Notes: generated by a model from the sequence alone, not told the origin. A stretch of DNA of 20,486 nt from JBGOUJ01 sp041477005 (GCA_041477005.1 JBGOUJ010000060.1:1-20486), one strand, 5' to 3'; shown: positions 1-7,853, counted from the stretch's first letter. Made by a program: numbers and translations.

Positions 1-2
1 AA

Positions 3-611
3 AAGAGCGGCTCCTCCGGCTTGCAGCAGGAGATGCTGGCCAGCCTCAGCCGGCAAGCGGCGCGGCCGCGTCTCGACGTGCAGATCAGCCGGGGCGGGTC
101 GCGAACTCTCTCCGCTGCCGTCAACGCTCTGACCGGGCACAACGTGAACTTCGCGTTCCTGAAGCTGCCCGACGCTCCTCTCGAGCCGCTCGCCGGAGCG
201 GCCCAGCTAAGCGGCGCCGACGCCTCCTCGCCGCGGATTGAAGTCGCCAACCGGTCCAACCGGCCCGTCCGCTACTTCGAGCTGGGCTGGATCGTCAAGG
301 ACGACGCCGGGGAGCAGTTCCTGGCGGGATCGCTGCCGGCGCCTGCTTCGCTCGACCTGCGGCCGGGCCAGTCGGCGGCCACTCAGCTCGACCGCAGCTA
401 TAAGTTCAGCCACCCGATCAGCGGCATGAGCGGCTTCGTCAGCCAGGTGGAGTTCGCCGACGGCGCCATCTGGATCCCCAGCCGCAAGGCCTTGAGCGAG
501 CGATCTCTGCTCGCGATCCTGCCCGTGTCGGCCGAAGAGCAGCGCCTCAGCGAAATCTACCGCACCAAGGGCGTTCAAGCGCTCGTTGAAGAGCTGGGGA
601 AGTTCCAGTAG
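3..611 (+). CDS. Unrecognised protein, C-terminal part (cut by window start)
   Basis: The reading frame is open to the left edge, so the true start probably lies outside the window; the TTG at 21 is only the first start-like codon inside it. About 200 residues are visible and end at the TAG at 609-611. The visible part is soluble and mixed alpha/beta, with no membrane segment or cysteine motif. A central stretch (VANRSNRPVRYFELGWIVKD) resembles an immunoglobulin-like or 'comparative strand' segment, and the end is helical and charged. I do not recognise a family. It converges on the DUF1501 gene across a repeat-filled gap of about 290 bases. The coding call rests on frame length, strong third-position GC bias and protein-like composition. 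Confidence 0.75.
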   Translation, partial: KSGSSGLQQEMLASLSRQAARPRLDVQISRGGSRTLSAAVNALTGHNVNFAFLKLPDAPLEPLAGAAQLSGADASSPRIEVANRSNRPVRYFELGWIVKDDAGEQFLAGSLPAPASLDLRPGQSAATQLDRSYKFSHPISGMSGFVSQVEFADGAIWIPSRKALSERSLLAILPVSAEEQRLSEIYRTKGVQALVEELGKFQ

Positions 612-900
612 CCTTCAGCCGTCAGCGATCAGCCGTCAGCTATTAGCCGTCAGCAACCGGCTCGGACCGGAGGATGGTTGCTGGGACGGTGACCTCTTGG
701 CCATCAGGTATCGGCTGACAGCCTGTAGCAACGACCAGCTCCGAGCAGAGAGTGGTTGCTGACGGCTCACGGCTGCCCCTCTGAGGCTGAGTGCTAACGG
801 CTGACAGCTTGTAGCAATGGGCAGCTCCGAGCGGAGCGTGGTTGCTGACGGCTGATAGCTGATGGCTGACGGCTGCCCCTCTGATGGCTGACAGCTTCCG
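612..900. repeat. Intergenic modular palindromic repeat, copy A
   Basis: The whole gap between two convergent stop codons is built from short near-repeats of CAGCCGTCAGC and its complement GCTGACGGCTG, separated by longer modules. The 113-bp module at 655-767 recurs inverted at 5753-5865 with 4 differences by eye. Within copy A, the arm AGCCGTCAGCAACC (645-658) is exactly complementary to GGTTGCTGACGGCT (754-767), and that right arm recurs at 840-853, so the region can fold into large alternative hairpins. It abuts the DUF1501 stop codon at 901. Open frames through it read as Q-P-S-A-V-S-type translations, which are artefacts of the repeat and not genes. A role in transcription termination or mRNA 3'-end protection is inference. 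Confidence 0.85.
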
Positions 901-2307
901 CTACCCCCAGAGCTCGTTGATAGGCCCGTAGACATCCTGGCTGGAAAAGGGCACGTACTCGAAGCCGCGGCCGAGGGGGTCATCGTGGCGGACCGTAGTC
1001 CAATTAATACCCATAGCCGAGTAGATCGTGGCTTCCACGTCCTCCGGCTTGACGTCGCGGTTACGCGACCAGCCGGGGTCGGCGGTGGCGGAGCCGTCCG
1101 CGATAGTCGAGCCTAGCGTGCGGCCTCCCTTGACGCCCGCCCCGGCGAAGACGATCGACTGCTGCGGGTAGTGATCGCGGCCGCCGGCGGCGGAGAGCGC
1201 CCCCACGGTGCGCCCAAACTCACCCACCATCACAACCAAGGTCTGGTTTAGCAGGCCGCTCGATTTGAGATCGCCGAGCAGCGCCGAGACGCCGTCGTCA
1301 AACTGCTTGCCCAGCGTGTAGAGGTTGGCGCCGTTGGCGTTGGCCTGGCCGTAGATGTCCTGGTGCATGTCCCAGCCGCCCAGGCTGATCTCGATGAAGC
1401 GCGTGCCCTGATTGGCGCTCAGGATCTGCTTGGCTACCAGGCAGGCGTTGCCAAAGCTGGTGTTCCCGTAGCGCTGGCCGTCGGCGGTGCTGAAGCTGAA
1501 AGCCTGGGTCACCGGCGGGTTGTACATCAACCCCTTGGCGGCCTGGTAAAAGTTGTCATAGTCCTGCAGTGGCTTGCCCAGCGGCGAGTTGACGCGCAGA
1601 GGGTCGTCGAGGGCGTGAAGCTGGCTCCAGCGCTCGTTGAGGGCGGCGGCGCCGTCGGGATTCGTCGTGTTGGGCAGGCCTCCGGTCGAGGGCGCGACCT
1701 CAAACGGCGCATAGGTGGCTGGGAAGTAGCCGGACCCCGCCGCCGTGTTGGCGGCATTGAGGGCCACGAAGGTCGGGAAGACCTGGCTCGGGGTCCGCTC
1801 GCTGTCCTTCTCCAGCGCCACCACGCTGCCGATGTTGGGCGCCACATCGCCCAGGACCGCCGCCGGGTTGCGGCCGATCTGCGTCCACCGCTGGGCCAGG
1901 CTGTGGACCAGCGCCCAGGCCCGCATGGAGCGGACGATGGCCATGTCGGGAATATTGTTGGCCAGCTTCGGCAGCAGACCGCTGGGCCAAAGGATGCCGT
2001 TGACGGTCGCCGGGTTGAAGTTGCCCGGTGTGACGCCGCTGACCATCTTCAGATCGAACGTGTCGATGTGGCTCGGGGCGCCGGCCAGCAGAACGAAGAT
2101 CACGTACTTGGCCTTGTTCTGCGTCTGCACGCTGGCCTGCTGGGCGACCTCGGCGGCCCGCGCCCGGCTCGCGAGATAGGACGCCGTGACGCCGGCGCCC
2201 AGGATCTCGAAGAACTGCCGCCGCGTCCAGTGCGGCCGGTCGAAGAAGACCTTGTGCGGGTACGGATAACGATGCACGAAGCGATCGAATGTTTCCTGCT
2301 CGTTCAT
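901..2307 (-). CDS. DUF1501 domain-containing exported protein
   Basis: A 468-residue DUF1501 protein, a family of uncharacterised proteins with an alkaline-phosphatase/sulfatase-like fold. A twin-arginine signal (TRRQFF, residues 28-33, then a hydrophobic stretch ending near ARAAE, about 53) indicates Tat export. Family motifs are present in order: GAPSHIDTFD at 76-85, GGWDMH at 310-315, GEFGRT at 362-367 and GRDHY at 376-380. Length is normal for the family. The ATG at 2307 has a GAGG ribosome-binding site at 2314-2317. It lies 11 bases downstream of the DUF1549/DUF1553 gene, so the two form an operon; this pairing is very common in Planctomycetota and Acidobacteriota. The biochemical function is not established. 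A link to polysaccharide or sulfated-polymer use is only suggested by where such pairs occur in other genomes. Confidence 0.93.
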   Translation of the reverse strand: MNEQETFDRFVHRYPYPHKVFFDRPHWTRRQFFEILGAGVTASYLASRARAAEVAQQASVQTQNKAKYVIFVLLAGAPSHIDTFDLKMVSGVTPGNFNPATVNGILWPSGLLPKLANNIPDMAIVRSMRAWALVHSLAQRWTQIGRNPAAVLGDVAPNIGSVVALEKDSERTPSQVFPTFVALNAANTAAGSGYFPATYAPFEVAPSTGGLPNTTNPDGAAALNERWSQLHALDDPLRVNSPLGKPLQDYDNFYQAAKGLMYNPPVTQAFSFSTADGQRYGNTSFGNACLVAKQILSANQGTRFIEISLGGWDMHQDIYGQANANGANLYTLGKQFDDGVSALLGDLKSSGLLNQTLVVMVGEFGRTVGALSAAGGRDHYPQQSIVFAGAGVKGGRTLGSTIADGSATADPGWSRNRDVKPEDVEATIYSAMGINWTTVRHDDPLGRGFEYVPFSSQDVYGPINELWG

Positions 2308-2318
2308 GACGGACCTCG

Positions 2319-4293
2319 TTAGTAATTGAAGACGAAATCAACTTTGTTATAGAGCGTCCACAGAAGATTCTGGGCCTCGGTGGCGCGATTGCCCGCGCGC
2401 AAGTTGGCCAGGGCCGTGGCCTTCTCGGTATCAGTGGGATAGCGGGAAAGGACGGTCAGGAAGAAGGTCTGAACCAACTGATCGTCGGTCAGGCTCAGGC
2501 TCCTGGCCAGCAGGCTGGCGCTCGAGCCGGAGCCGCTGGCCCGGATGCGGGTCATGATGAATCTGTCATTCATCAGGTCGAGCGCCTGGGAAATCGAACC
2601 GTCCTCGCTGCGCGCCTCGTCATCGCGATTGCCGCGCAGGAAGGCGTCCAGGAACCCGGCCACCGGCCCGTTGCCGTCGGGCATGCCCGCGGTCTCGGGG
2701 AACTGCATGGCCCAGTTGATCGTGGGCAACGTCACGCCCAGCCGGCTGATGGTGTAGGACGGCACGATGTTGCTCGATTGAGCCACCGCGTCGTGGATCT
2801 CTTCCGCCCACAGGCGCCGCACGAGCTTGCGGGCGAACAGCGGCTCCCAGGCCGCGTTCCACGTGCCGTTGTAGCGGGCCGAAAGCTGGTAAGCGCGGGT
2901 GTTGGTGATCTCGCGCAGCAGGGCCTTCAGGTCGTACTTGTTGGTAATGAAATCCTGGGCCAGGGCGTTGAGCAAGCGCGGGTTAGAGGGTTGCAAGGTC
3001 CACGGCGCCGGCGGCGGATTGTTGGGATCGAGCCGCGCGGGATCGAACTGGTCGGGCGGATCGACCAGGCCGCGGCCGAAGAACTCCGCCCACATATAGT
3101 TGACCGCCGCGCGCGCGAACTGAAAGTCCGAAGTGACTTCCTGCGCCAGGGCCACCCGGTAGTCTTCGCCCGGCTTGGGACTGCGGCCGCTGAACCAGTA
3201 GACCGGCGCGACCGCAGTCTGAGCGCCGATCGGCTGGCGCGCCGGGCGGTTGCCGGTGGTGGTGTTTAACTGGTAGTCGACCTTCGCGCGGGCCGTATCG
3301 TCGAGCACCGACCAGTAGTAATGATTCTTGCGATCCCCGACCGGCGTGTTGAAGGTCGCGGTGTGCGACAGGAACGAAGCAAACTGCCAGGCCTGGTAGC
3401 GCGTGCCCTGGCTGCCCCACAGGCTCAGGCTATCCAGGTGACCTCTGCCGTTATGGCAGAGCAGGCAATTCATGTGGGTGATGCCAAGGAAGGTGTCGGC
3501 GATGTTGGCCGCCTGCTGGTCGGTGATGTCCTGCTTGGGGCCGCCGGTGACCACGCCGCCCACCAGCCAGTTGGATTCGCCCTGCTGGAAGCTGTTCTGG
3601 CCCTTCACGCTGATCAGCTCGCGCGCCATCTGGTCGTAGGGCTTGCCGGCGGCCAGCGAGTCATGGATGTAGTTATAGAAAGCGTTGCGGCCTTCATCGA
3701 AGCGGCTGATCTGCGTATTCCGCGAGTTGTTCTTGTAGAGATCGCCAAAATACATGGTCCACTTGTCCACCCACTCGGGCTTGGCCAGCAGCTCCTCGAT
3801 GAGCCTGGCGCGCTTGTCGGGCGTGGGGTCGTTTACGAAGCCGACCACGCGATCGGGTGTGGGGATGCGCCCGGTGAGATCGAGCGTGACGCGGCGGATG
3901 AACTCAAAGTCGGTGCTCGGCGGCGCCGGCGCCACGCCGGCCTGCTCCATGGCGCTGAAAAGGTAGTGGTCGATGGATCCGTCGAGCTGGGCGAGGCCGG
4001 CGCTGCGGCTGCGCGCCGGCAGCCGCGGCAACGGCAACTGCTGGACTACTGCCTCGGTCGCCGCGCTGAGAGACTGTGATGCGGCCCCTGCCGGGCGCTG
4101 GTTCACCCCGCCCTTCGCAAGCTGGTCATGCTGCCTGCCGAAAAAAAACGCACTCCGACTGCGCGAACGGCAGGTCAAACACCGGGTCGCCGTCGTCGGC
4201 CCGCAAAAAGAGCAAGCTGGAAAGCAGGATGGCGGACAGACCCGACACCCACATCCCCTTGTGACTGATCTTTTTAGACAATTTTCCAGACAT
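2319..4293 (-). CDS. DUF1549/DUF1553 protein with CxxCH motif, frameshifted near N-terminus
   Basis: A secreted protein with DUF1549 (N-terminal half) and DUF1553 (C-terminal half), the usual operon partner of DUF1501. The best start is the ATG at 4293 (MSGKLSKKISHKG...), preceded by AAGGG, followed by a hydrophobic signal segment (GLSAILLSSLLFL) and then ADDGDPVFDLPF. That frame runs into a run of eight A on the plus strand (4141-4148, U8 in the mRNA) and stops shortly after. Removing one base gives ECVFFGRQHDQLAKG and joins the downstream frame, which matches the FFG-containing N-terminal region I recall in this family. Corrected length is about 657 residues. A haem-binding-type motif CLLCH lies near residue 277. 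The C-terminal half ends with LYNKVDFVFNY, a typical DUF1553 ending. The frameshift may be a sequence error, a real mutation or a slippage site. Confidence 0.88.
4141..4148 (-). other. Homopolymer frameshift site (A8; U8 in mRNA)
   Basis: Eight consecutive A on the plus strand separate the signal-peptide frame of the DUF1549/DUF1553 gene from its long downstream frame. Seven would keep the frame continuous across ECVFFG. A run of this length is prone to sequencing or assembly error and to polymerase slippage. Confidence 0.8.
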
Positions 4294-4671
4294 ACGAGCA
4301 ACCCTTCCCGTTACTGCCATCACAGGGCTCAAACCCCGGCCGGAAAGGAATGTTTCTTGCCTCAGAAAAAGAAGTGAATAGAAGTTGCCGAAAGGCTAGG
4401 ACGATCTTCCCGGCGGCGTGTTGGACGAACACCTTAGTCTCAGGCCCAGCCGGGGAGCGGCGCAGCAGCGGGGAGAAGAGAATCGCCGTCGGGCGCCTGG
4501 GCAGCGGCGTCAGGAGAGCTGCCGGCGAGGGAGGGAGCGGAGGGAACCGCTGGCGGCCGGGGCGGGCGTCGATGCCATCGGCGCCGGTCGAGTCAGAGCG
4601 GAAGCGCCGGGTTTGACTCCACTCCTCTCCTGACGCGGCCTAAGATGGGCAAACTGGGATAGCCCTCTCTG
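4294..4671. other. Divergent intergenic region, no gene seen
   Basis: This 378-base gap lies between the divergent starts of the DUF1549/DUF1553 gene and the truncated kinase and must hold both promoters. The short frames in it have arginine-rich, non-protein-like translations. A TTGACT (4613-4618) and a TAAGAT (4641-4646) lie before the kinase, but their 22-base spacing is too long for an ordinary sigma-70 promoter, so I do not call one. Confidence 0.6.
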
Positions 4672-5292
4672 ATGATCGGCCAAACGCTGGGGCACTATCG
4701 CATCCTGGAAAAAATCGGCGCCGGCGGCATGGGTGTCGTCTACCGGGCGCGCGACGAGCGATTGGACCGCGAAGTGGCGCTGAAGGTGCTCCCGGCCGGC
4801 ACTCTAGCCGATGAGACCGCCCGCGAGCGCTTCCGCAAGGAGGCCCTGGCGCTTTCCCGGCTGAATCACCCGCACATCTGCACGATCTACGAGGTCGGGG
4901 AATCGAGCGGCGAGACTTTCATCGCGATGGAGTTTGTCGAGGGCCGGACGCTCGCCGCGCTGGCGCAGGGCGAGGGCCTGCCTGTGGACGCGACGATGCG
5001 CTATGGCATCCAGATCGCCGACGCCTTGGCTCACGCCCACGAGCGGGACATCATTCACCGGGACCTGAAGGGATCCAACGTCATCATCACGCCGGATGGC
5101 CGGGCCAAGGTGCTCGATTTCGGATTGGCGAAACGCACACCCGGAGGCGAGACCGCGGCGACGCGCACGCAGGGGCTGACGGAAGCCGGCCTGGTGGTGG
5201 GGACGCTGCACTACATGGCGCCGGAGGTGTTGCGCGGCTCACCGGCCGATGCCCGCAGCGACATCTGGGCGCTGGGCGTCATGCTCAAGTAA
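4672..5292 (+). pseudogene. Ser/Thr protein kinase, truncated catalytic domain
   Basis: A Pkn/Hanks-type kinase N-terminus of 206 residues. Visible features are the glycine loop IGAGGMGVVY (15-24), the lysine in VALKVL (38), the catalytic loop HRDLKGSN (129-136), DFGLAK (149-154), the activation segment ending GTLHYMAPE (177-185) and SDIWALGVML (196-205). It stops right after this point, at TAA 5290-5292, so the C-lobe helices after alpha-F are missing, as are any membrane anchor and sensor region. Relatives in this phylum are usually several hundred residues longer. The next bases, in another frame, encode the TPR tail typical of such kinases, so the gene looks internally deleted. All ATP-binding and catalytic residues remain, but a stable active kinase is unlikely. 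The ATG lacks an obvious ribosome-binding site. Confidence 0.85.
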
Positions 5293-5816
5293 TCACGCTG
5301 GGCCGCAAAGCGCTCGAGCTGGATGTCAACTCTGCCTTCCCGCTTTCCTTTATGGGGATGGCCTACGCGATGAAGGGCCAATTCGCCGAAGCCATCTCGG
5401 CCTGCGAAAAATCGGTCCAGGTCGACGACAGCCCCATGCTGCTGTCAGGCTTGGCGTACACCTACGCCATCGCGGGCAAGAGACGCGAGGCGGAGCAGAC
5501 GGTGCAGAAGCTGGAGGGGGTCGCAAAGAAGCGCTACGTCTGCTCCTATGAGATTGCGCTGGTCTACATTGCGCTGGGGCAGAAGGATCTCGCGTTCCGG
5601 TGGTTCCAGAAGTCTCTGGATGACCGGTCGGATTGCCTGGTATGGCTGAAGGTAGATCCCCGCCTCGATGCGGTCCGCGAGGACCGCCGCTTCCAGGAGC
5701 TGATGAAACAAGTGGGCACGTCTAAATTTAAGGCTGTCAGCCATCAGCCGTCAGCCGTCAGCAACCACCCTCCGCTCGGAGCTGGTCGTTGCTACAAGCT
5801 GTCAGCCGATACCTGA
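5286..5816 (+). pseudogene. TPR-repeat tail of a kinase-type protein, cut off from its N-terminus
   Basis: Read in the frame of position 5286, the sequence gives QVITLGRKALELDVNSAF followed by TPR-like helical pairs (MGMAYAMKGQFAEAISACEK, LAYTYAIAGKRREAEQTV, IALVYIALGQKDLAFRWFQK) and a terminal DPRLDAVREDRRFQELMKQVG. That ending is typical of the C-termini of acidobacterial kinase/TolB-TPR proteins. There is no natural start: the frame begins at the stop of the kinase fragment, one frame away. The most economical reading is one ancestral kinase-TPR gene with a large out-of-frame deletion joined near 5283-5292. The last 28 or so codons before TGA 5816 come from the adjacent repeat, so the original stop codon is also lost. 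Confidence 0.8.
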
Positions 5817-5977
5817 TGGCCAAGAGGTCACCGTCCCAGCAACCATCCTCCGGTCCGAGCTGGTTGCTGACGGCTGATAGCTGATTGCTGATGACCAAGA
5901 GGGCACCGTCCCGGCAACCATCCTCCGGTCCGAGCCGGTTGCTGACGGCTGACGGCTGATAGCTGACGGCTGTCGTT
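5733..5977. repeat. Intergenic modular palindromic repeat, copy B (inverted relative to copy A)
   Basis: Positions 5753-5865 are the reverse complement of 655-767 with 4 differences in 113 bases. The arms AGCCGTCAGCAACC (5753-5766) and GGTTGCTGACGGCT (5862-5875) are exact complements, and the right arm recurs at 5938-5951. A second partial module, containing a copy of the GCAACCATCCTCCGGTCCGAG segment, fills 5866-5960. As with copy A, it sits between two convergent reading frames and directly touches the stop codon of the minus-strand gene (5978-5980). Confidence 0.85.
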
Positions 5978-7315
5978 CTACGGTCTGACGATCGTTCCGT
6001 CCAGGCGGCGATCGTTGCCACGGCTGCCGCCGGGGGATTGGTAGGGGAATTTCGCCGCCAGCTTTTCGTCGATGTCGACTCCCAGGCCTGGCTTGTCGTT
6101 GCAGTACATATAGCCGCGCCTGATCTCGGGGGCGCCGGGGAAGACCTCGCGGACAGTTTGGGAGAAGACGTTCTGCTCCTGGATGCCGAAGTTGTAGGCG
6201 GCGAGGTCGAGGTGCATGTTGACCGCGTGGCCTACTGGTGATACATTACCGGGGCCGTGCCAGGCGGTGCGGACGCTGAAGAACTCGCACAGCATCGCGA
6301 CCTTGCGGGCCATGTTGAGGCCGCCGGCGGCGGAGATGTGGATGCGGATGAAGTCAATCCAGCGGTTGGTGACCAGGGGCAGCCACTCGTGGCGGTTGAC
6401 GAACAGCTCACCCATCGCCAGCGGCGTGGTGCTTTGCTGGCGGGCGATCTGGAACCAGGCGACGTCCTCGGGGGCGAAGGCGTCCTCCATAAAGAACGGG
6501 CGGTGTTGCTCGACGGCCTTGAGCAGCACCAGCGCCTGGGTGGCGGGCAGGCGCTCGTGCATGTCGTGGAGCAGCTCGATATCAAAGCCGAGCTTGGCGC
6601 GGAGCTGGTCGAACATCTTGATGGTGTTGTTGACGTAGGGCGTCGGCTCGAAGACGGGCGAGGCGGCCACGCCCTCGGGGCGCGCGCGCTGCACCTGGTC
6701 GGACGTGCCGGCGCCGGCGACGCCGTAGCCAGCGTAGCCGGGAACGGCAAGCTGGACGCGGACGTAGCGGTAGCCCTCGGCCATCCATTTGCGGACCTGG
6801 TCTTCGAGATCGGAGAACTCGCGGGCGGCGGCGTGGCCATAAAGAGGGACCGCAGCGCGGACTTTGCCGCCAAGGAACTTGTAGACGGGCAGGCCGGCGC
6901 GCTTGCCGAGGATGTCCCAGAGGGCGCCGTCGATGCCGCTGAGGGCGTTGTTGAGGGTGACGCCGCTGCGGAAATAGGACTGGACGTAGGCCGACTGCCA
7001 GATGTCTTCGATCTCGTCGCAGTTGCGGCCGATGACGAAGGGCTTCAGGTATTGTTCAAGGGCAGTCGCGACGGCCAGGGGACGCTCGCGGTGAGTGGCG
7101 CAGCCGAGGCCGTAGAGGCCGGGCTCGTCGGTGAGGACCTTGACGATGACGAGCTGGTCGCCGGCGGGCTGGGTGAGGATGACCTTGACGTCGGTGATCT
7201 TCACTGGAGGCAGGCCGCGGCGAACGGCGGCCTGGGCGGCGGCGAGAGGCCCGGCGCCGGCCAACAGACCTGCGCCGGCCCCGCTGAAAGCTTTCAGTGC
7301 GTTGCGTCGGTTCAT
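5978..7315 (-). CDS. Tat-exported enolase-superfamily enzyme, mannonate/gluconate dehydratase (RspA/ManD)-like
   Basis: A 445-residue member of the mandelate racemase/muconate lactonising branch of the enolase superfamily. These enzymes abstract the proton next to a sugar-acid carboxylate using Mg2+. The N-terminal lid domain (about 38-155) includes SGIDGALWDILGKRAGLPVY and LLGG-type LGG. Barrel residues include HDMHERL (250-256), FFMEDAF (274-280), MGELF (301-305), RIHISAAGG (324-332), AWHGP (351-355) and HLDLAAYNFGIQE (368-380). The D-x-H pattern at 251/253 with E277, E303 and H353 fits the ManD/RspA subgroup. The start is the ATG at 7315, giving NRRNALKAF plus a hydrophobic A/G-rich stretch, a Tat signal; the longer upstream frame runs through a repeat and is not protein-like. 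Export is unusual for this subgroup, whose characterised members are cytoplasmic. The substrate cannot be assigned. Confidence 0.92.
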   Translation of the reverse strand: MNRRNALKAFSGAGAGLLAGAGPLAAAQAAVRRGLPPVKITDVKVILTQPAGDQLVIVKVLTDEPGLYGLGCATHRERPLAVATALEQYLKPFVIGRNCDEIEDIWQSAYVQSYFRSGVTLNNALSGIDGALWDILGKRAGLPVYKFLGGKVRAAVPLYGHAAAREFSDLEDQVRKWMAEGYRYVRVQLAVPGYAGYGVAGAGTSDQVQRARPEGVAASPVFEPTPYVNNTIKMFDQLRAKLGFDIELLHDMHERLPATQALVLLKAVEQHRPFFMEDAFAPEDVAWFQIARQQSTTPLAMGELFVNRHEWLPLVTNRWIDFIRIHISAAGGLNMARKVAMLCEFFSVRTAWHGPGNVSPVGHAVNMHLDLAAYNFGIQEQNVFSQTVREVFPGAPEIRRGYMYCNDKPGLGVDIDEKLAAKFPYQSPGGSRGNDRRLDGTIVRP

Positions 7316-7323
7316 ATCGATTG

Positions 7324-7408
7324 GATTGACGATCGGTTCATTGACGACTTCCGATTGTTCCCGGCGTTGGGTCCGCAATCGGCAATCGTCAATCCCACAG
7401 TCGTCAAT
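7324..7408. repeat. Cluster of inverted ATTGACGA repeats in the leader of the enolase-superfamily gene
   Basis: ATTGACGA occurs at 7325-7332 and 7340-7347, and its complement TCGTCAAT at 7386-7393 and 7401-7408. The arms ATTGACGACT (7340-7349) and AGTCGTCAAT (7399-7408) are exact complements, with CCGATTG (7351-7357) and CAATCGG (7376-7382) nested inside. GATTGACGAT (7324-7333) pairs with ATCGTCAATC (7385-7394). This gives two mutually exclusive hairpins directly upstream of the ATG at 7315. It may be a mobile palindromic repeat or a regulatory leader; the sequence does not decide. Confidence 0.7.
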
Positions 7409-7853
7409 GCGCCTCCTTCTGGTTGACCTGTTGCCGGATGAGTGGCTAGCGTAGTTGGGGCGGAGGCGATTGTCAAGGTCCGGCGGGCTCCTGTGGGCTC
7501 CTGTCCGGCGGTCGCCCGGACGCTCGGGGCGCCCCCGCCCGACTCCTAAACCTAAACAACGCCTGGAACGACCGGGATCGAAGGGCTCGAATTGTATCCA
7601 CGTCGATTTAACGCGGATCTCGTTAAAGACTGAAGGGCATGTGGCAGCAGGAATAGGGCGCCGCCACACGCCCTGTCTGAAATCGGTGTTCCTTGGGAGG
7701 TGGAGGCCCGGATCCTTGGCCGCGACAAGACTGGCCGTTATTAACCTGGTTCGCCGCGGGCGAAGAACGAGAATACAGCTCCCCTCCAGAGAGCATTCGC
7801 GCCTTGCCTTGTGCTAGACTAGTCGTTAGCTAGTCACTTTCTTGGACCGCCGT
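7409..7853. other. Intergenic region, no gene recognised
   Basis: This space of about 445 bases separates the divergent enolase-superfamily gene and the antitoxin gene. The one long frame (7455-7817) has an arginine/proline-rich translation with no family resemblance. A 10-base tandem duplication of GGGCTCCTGT lies at 7485-7504, followed by a short GTCCGG...CCGGAC hairpin. No convincing promoter pair was found. Confidence 0.5.
7817..7835. promoter_or_regulatory. Palindromic putative operator of the antitoxin gene
   Basis: GACTAG (7817-7822) and CTAGTC (7830-7835) form an inverted repeat with a 7-base spacer, 18 bases before the ATG of the Phd/YefM-type gene. Antitoxins of this family repress their own promoters through such palindromes. 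The assignment is by position and symmetry only. Confidence 0.5.

Noticed and set aside
612..900. Direct and inverted CAGCCGTCAGC units as a CRISPR array
   Set aside because: Unit spacing is irregular, both orientations are interleaved and there are no unique spacers of constant length; it is a palindromic intergenic repeat.
636..983. Open frames with Q-P-S-A-V-S-type translations (also 5758-6021)
   Set aside because: They are translations of the intergenic repeat and run into the ends of neighbouring genes; no ribosome-binding site or family.
1363..2322. 319-codon plus-strand frame opposite the DUF1501 gene
   Set aside because: It is the antisense shadow of a GC-rich gene with clear DUF1501 motifs on the other strand; composition is V/G/R-rich with no family.
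4613..4646. TTGACT...TAAGAT as the kinase promoter
   Set aside because: The spacer is 22 bases, too long for a standard sigma-70 promoter.
6257..7426. 389-codon plus-strand frame opposite the enolase-superfamily gene
   Set aside because: Antisense shadow; the minus strand carries the complete catalytic motif set.
7316..7669. Longer N-terminus for the enolase-superfamily protein
   Set aside because: The upstream extension is encoded by the ATTGACGA repeat cluster and is not protein-like; the Tat signal begins at ATG 7315.
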